Position numbers and translations under genes: made by a program. 64,000 nt of DNA from an uncultured bacterium (lineage in GTDB: Bacteria; Actinomycetota; Coriobacteriia; Coriobacteriales; Coriobacteriaceae). The notes below the pieces were generated by a model. It was not told the DNA's origin, did no database searches, and saw only the letters and a program-made list of their open reading frames with translations. Where the stretch lies: positions 42,674 through 106,673 of the forward strand of contig CAJMRE010000003.1 in the NCBI GenBank assembly GCA_905215755.1, written 5' to 3'. This document shows positions 61,536 to 64,000 of this stretch, piece by piece (the stretch's first letter is position 1; the number at the start of each line of letters is the position of its first letter).

Positions 61536-61763
61536 CTACTCGCCCTTCATGGCCATACGCACGACGGTATACGTTGAGTAGCGGATACCGTCATCTTCCA
61601 TCTGCGCATCGTTGAATGCCTTGATATCGGCCACTTCCTCGGCTTTGTCGAGGGCGGCGCGTCTCACGAACTAGGAAAAGGATATGCCGGCGGCATCCGC
61701 ATTGGCCTGAATCAAAGCCATTTCGCCCGCATCAAACATGACTGCAATCTCGCACATCGCCAT
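61536..61763 (-). pseudogene. Ribbon-helix-helix antitoxin-like gene with in-frame TAG
   Basis: On minus the frame reads MAMCEIAVMFDAGEMALIQA..., then SFS-stop-FVRRAALDKAEEVADIKAFNDA to MKGE and a stop, 76 codons in all. The motif SxSEFVRRAAL is typical of RelB/DUF6290-type antitoxins; codon 31 (61673-61671) is TAG where GAG (Glu) is expected. A single base change explains it. No toxin gene adjoins. It looks recently inactivated. Confidence 0.6.
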
Positions 61764-62383
61764 GAGCGCTCCAATCAATGTCGGCACCTAATCTTAATGG
61801 TACACATCTTATTGTTCAGATTAAACAGTCTCAAAACGCATACGTTTTCAGACCGGCAAGCTGTTGCCGGCTCGAGGACAGCGGCCCGGTGCACCGGGCC
61901 GATCGATAGAGGACTCAGGTTCACAGCGCAGTTTCTTGGGGCTCGCATATATAGGAAGACTTGATCGACAATCGATTTTAATGAAGTCGACAGCGCATGT
62001 CAGAGCTTTCAACAAACCGCAGGTAAACCCGTGTACCAAGAATTGGTACACGGGTTTACCTGCGATGTTCATACTTGGTCAAAAGCCCATCAAGCGATAT
62101 ATCCATTATTTTAATGCGCGCGCCTGAGCTTTTGGCTGAAGTGGCAGTCCGACCGCCGGCCGACATAGCAACTAGCGGAAGGCATCATCGAAGGAGTGTG
62201 CTGGAAAGCACCCGTCTCCTTAACTGTTAGAAATGCAAGTTAAAAATCTATGTGGTCAATATGATACCGTTGAACCCGCATATCGATACCGCTCAGCCAT
62301 TCGCCTCGCCCCCGTCGCACGCATCTTCATTCGGTCTGTCATTATTAATCTAACGATGCTTTGGGAAATGTAGGTGCTTCTAA
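61764..62383. other. Gap without a gene in the island
   Basis: No credible CDS. It contains the 22-bp hairpin at 62018-62064, a smaller imperfect stem near 62194-62219 (GTGCT/AGCAC), and the presumed promoter of the ABC gene, which I cannot place. Confidence 0.4.
62018..62064. repeat. 22-bp perfect hairpin with GAA triloop
   Basis: CGCAGGTAAACCCG...ACCAA (62018-62039) pairs perfectly with 62043-62064 around the 3-nt loop GAA. There is no clear T-run on either side and no gene ending nearby on plus. Confidence 0.75.
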
Positions 62384-64000
62384 ATGTACTGTCGACTTCT
62401 TCTCAAACTAATCCTAAGAGACAGGGCCGTATGGATCTCTACGCTCGTTCTTGCCGCAGCCTTCTCCATCCCCATTGCGTTCAATTCACCCATTTACGGC
62501 CCCTTCTTTATGAAGCAGGGCATGCAGGGCTTTGTCGACGCATTCAATACGCGCGCACCCCAGGCCAACGGCACAGACCTATCGCCAGAGCAGCAAGCTG
62601 ACGCGGAGCTTGCAAGATACGCGAACGCCGCCCTTGCCGCTCAAACCGACGCCGCCTTTCTCGATTCTGCCGAGAGCTACTACGCGCTCATGGACGAAGG
62701 CTTCCAATCCGGGTCCATCGTGGGAGACCGAGAGACCAATGACGCAGCGCTCGCATATTGCCGTGCCCTGAGCAGCTCCGGCATCACGGATATCCCGGCC
62801 TCCGCAAACGACCTGTCATTCCTTTCCTTCCTGCCTTACGCCATTGCCACGGCGCCGTCTTTCCTTCCCTTCATCCCCTTCCTTCTCTCGTCGATACTCG
62901 CGCTCGGCGCCACAAGGCCCGGGACCCTGGCGGCGAAGGCGCCCGCGCCCAAATTCCGGCGCCTTATCCAGATCGTGTTTTCGATAATCGTCGCGGGGAC
63001 CGCGATGCTCCTCGCCGGCCTCGCACCCGGGGGCATTTACGCCTTGGTCCTAAACGGCTTCGGGCAAATTGGGTACCCGATCGCCTTCTTCCATGACGGC
63101 GCGCTTACCACCACGACTGCGGGAAACGTCTTCACAGCCCTGCTTATCGCGCTTCTTGCGGGCGGAACCTTGATATCCGTTTGTTCCGTCGTCCTATCGA
63201 CCGCAACGAGGCGCGTCCTCGCAGGCCCCCTTACCTCCGCGCTACTTGTCGCGGCCCCGGTATTCCCGTTACTGTCCGATTCGGCACTGGAGCATAACGC
63301 CGCGCTCAATCTCCTGCCGCTGGCCGTATTCTCGCCTATCGAGGCAACGGGTTACGTAGGATGCTTCCCAACAGAATTCATTGGCTCCGGTTCAAGCGGT
63401 GCATCGATGCTTGCCGTGGCCCTGATATACGTCGCGGTCTTTTTTGCGGTCGGCGCCGTTGCGACACGTTCGCCCAAACAGTCTGGACCCGCGAAAAAGC
63501 ACCATGGGCTCGAGCTTCTGGACGTGAGCGTGGGATACGGAAGCACGACGATACTTTCAATCGGATCGCTTTTCTTGAGCCCGGGAACGGCGGCGGGCCT
63601 CATTGCTCCCAACGGCTCGGGGAAAACCACCTTTCTTGAAGCGCTGTCGGGCCAATTTCCCACCCGTATCCACTCGGGAAGCCTGGTGGCAGACGGAATC
63701 AGCCAACGTCAATCAGCCGAATTTGCAGAACTCGCCTACCTGAGCTCTTCAGGCGACACGGATCTTTACCCCACGCTATCAGCCCTCGAGCACCTTGCTT
63801 TCGTTAGGGAGGCGTGGAAATCGGCCACCGACATCGACTCGCTCTGCAGCTCCCTCGGAATCTCCTCATATCTCGACAAGCCGACCCGTAAACTCTCGAC
63901 AGGAATGAAGCAGCAGGTGAAGCTTGCCATGGCGATATCGACCGGTTGCCCGTACCTCATCCTCGATGAACCGCTGAACGGCCTCGATCCGGGAAAACGG
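62384..64000 (+). CDS. ABC transporter, permease fused to ATPase domain, 3' end cut by window edge
   Basis: One frame with no stop from ATG 62384 to the window end (539 codons). About six membrane helices (near 13-33, 148-172, 188-218, 236-258, 264-284, 338-356) form an ABC-2-like permease with a long extracytoplasmic loop after helix 1. The ATPase domain then begins near residue 375, with Walker A APNGSGKTT (about 408-416), signature LSTGMKQQ, and Walker B YLILDEPLNGLD. The Q-loop position reads LAYLSSSG, without the usual glutamine. The substrate is unknown; related island-borne exporters handle peptides or toxins. Confidence 0.8.
   Translation, partial: MYCRLLLKLILRDRAVWISTLVLAAAFSIPIAFNSPIYGPFFMKQGMQGFVDAFNTRAPQANGTDLSPEQQADAELARYANAALAAQTDAAFLDSAESYYALMDEGFQSGSIVGDRETNDAALAYCRALSSSGITDIPASANDLSFLSFLPYAIATAPSFLPFIPFLLSSILALGATRPGTLAAKAPAPKFRRLIQIVFSIIVAGTAMLLAGLAPGGIYALVLNGFGQIGYPIAFFHDGALTTTTAGNVFTALLIALLAGGTLISVCSVVLSTATRRVLAGPLTSALLVAAPVFPLLSDSALEHNAALNLLPLAVFSPIEATGYVGCFPTEFIGSGSSGASMLAVALIYVAVFFAVGAVATRSPKQSGPAKKHHGLELLDVSVGYGSTTILSIGSLFLSPGTAAGLIAPNGSGKTTFLEALSGQFPTRIHSGSLVADGISQRQSAEFAELAYLSSSGDTDLYPTLSALEHLAFVREAWKSATDIDSLCSSLGISSYLDKPTRKLSTGMKQQVKLAMAISTGCPYLILDEPLNGLDPGKR

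Larger units (their letters stand above)
60225..64000. mobile_element. Putative tRNA-integrated island, left end; right end outside window
   Basis: Starts at the tRNA 3' fragment. Content differs from the housekeeping run to the left: a remnant ORF, an unrecognised membrane protein, a broken antitoxin gene and an ABC transporter. The displaced tRNA 3' end is on this side, so the restored full tRNA, and perhaps the integrase, should lie beyond base 64000. No integrase is visible. Confidence 0.45.

Noticed and set aside
61671..61673. Programmed read-through or pyrrolysine at the antitoxin TAG
   Set aside because: No pyrrolysine machinery or read-through context is seen; a simple nonsense mutation of GAG is more likely.
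61848..62127. Two short frames (74 and 87 codons) around the 22-bp hairpin
   Set aside because: Both are formed by the palindrome and its flanks, lack ribosome-binding sites and have no family features.

Overview
The window is a GC-rich, gene-dense chromosomal segment from what looks like an anaerobic actinomycete of the class Coriobacteriia (Collinsella or a close relative). The gene order pyrF-mihF-gmk-rpoZ and the cluster pgsA-garA(FHA)-ftsR(MerR) are actinobacterial. They sit beside genes more typical of Firmicutes (RNase Y, RNase J, SpoVS, a lexA/yneA divergon) and anaerobic metabolism (AdhE, NAD-linked class 1B dihydroorotate dehydrogenase). No species assignment was tested; it is inferred from gene content and order.

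Layout. 1-2.3 kb: minus-strand adhE (truncated by the window edge) and rpmB. 2.6-8.1 kb: a pyrimidine operon, pyrR-pyrB-pyrC-pyrK-pyrD-pyrF, behind a leader that looks like a PyrR-type attenuator. 8.3-10.8 kb: mihF-gmk-rpoZ-thiI. 10.9-15.4 kb: competence genes comEA-comEC, then holA and rpsT. 15.5-27.0 kb: a long housekeeping run, lepA-dusB-hemW-(membrane DnaJ-like)-dnaJ-mtaB-phoH-ybeY-dgkA-era-recO. 27.1-36.4 kb: rpsO, pnp, rnj, ftsK and a RodZ-like gene. 36.5-41.6 kb: yajQ, rimO, pgsA, pncC, recA, recX. 41.9-48.6 kb: rny, a GHKL ATPase, spoVS, miaB, miaA, hflX. 48.6-51.5 kb: an SOS divergon (lexA on minus, a YneA-like LysM protein and nrdR on plus) and dut. 51.9-59.9 kb: a GT28 glycolipid glycosyltransferase, trxB, a DUF1836 regulator, degV, an NlpC/P60 hydrolase, apt, ftsR-like merR, an FHA protein and a second CDP-alcohol phosphatidyltransferase.

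After 60.2 kb the character changes. A 28-nt tRNA 3' end with its terminator, but no tRNA body, marks a probable tRNA-targeted integration site. Beyond it come a remnant ORF, an unrecognised membrane protein, a ribbon-helix-helix antitoxin-like pseudogene with an internal TAG, a long hairpin, and an ABC permease-ATPase fusion that runs off the window. This part reads as an integrated island whose far end, with the restored tRNA, should lie to the right.

The most unusual signal is intergenic. Two families of long hairpin repeats (29869-30287 and 51496-51859) each occur as an inverted pair just after a plus-strand gene (pnp, dut). In each family the core is conserved (69 nt; 48-57 nt), while the flanking arms differ between copies but stay complementary within each copy (37-40 bp in family 1; 13 and 28 bp in family 2). 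This is not a normal MITE or IS arrangement, where the terminal repeats are conserved. Several other 17-22 bp hairpins without clear terminator function lie in other gaps. SOS boxes of the GAAC-N4-GTTC type precede recA and fill the lexA/yneA gap, giving a self-consistent DNA-damage regulon.
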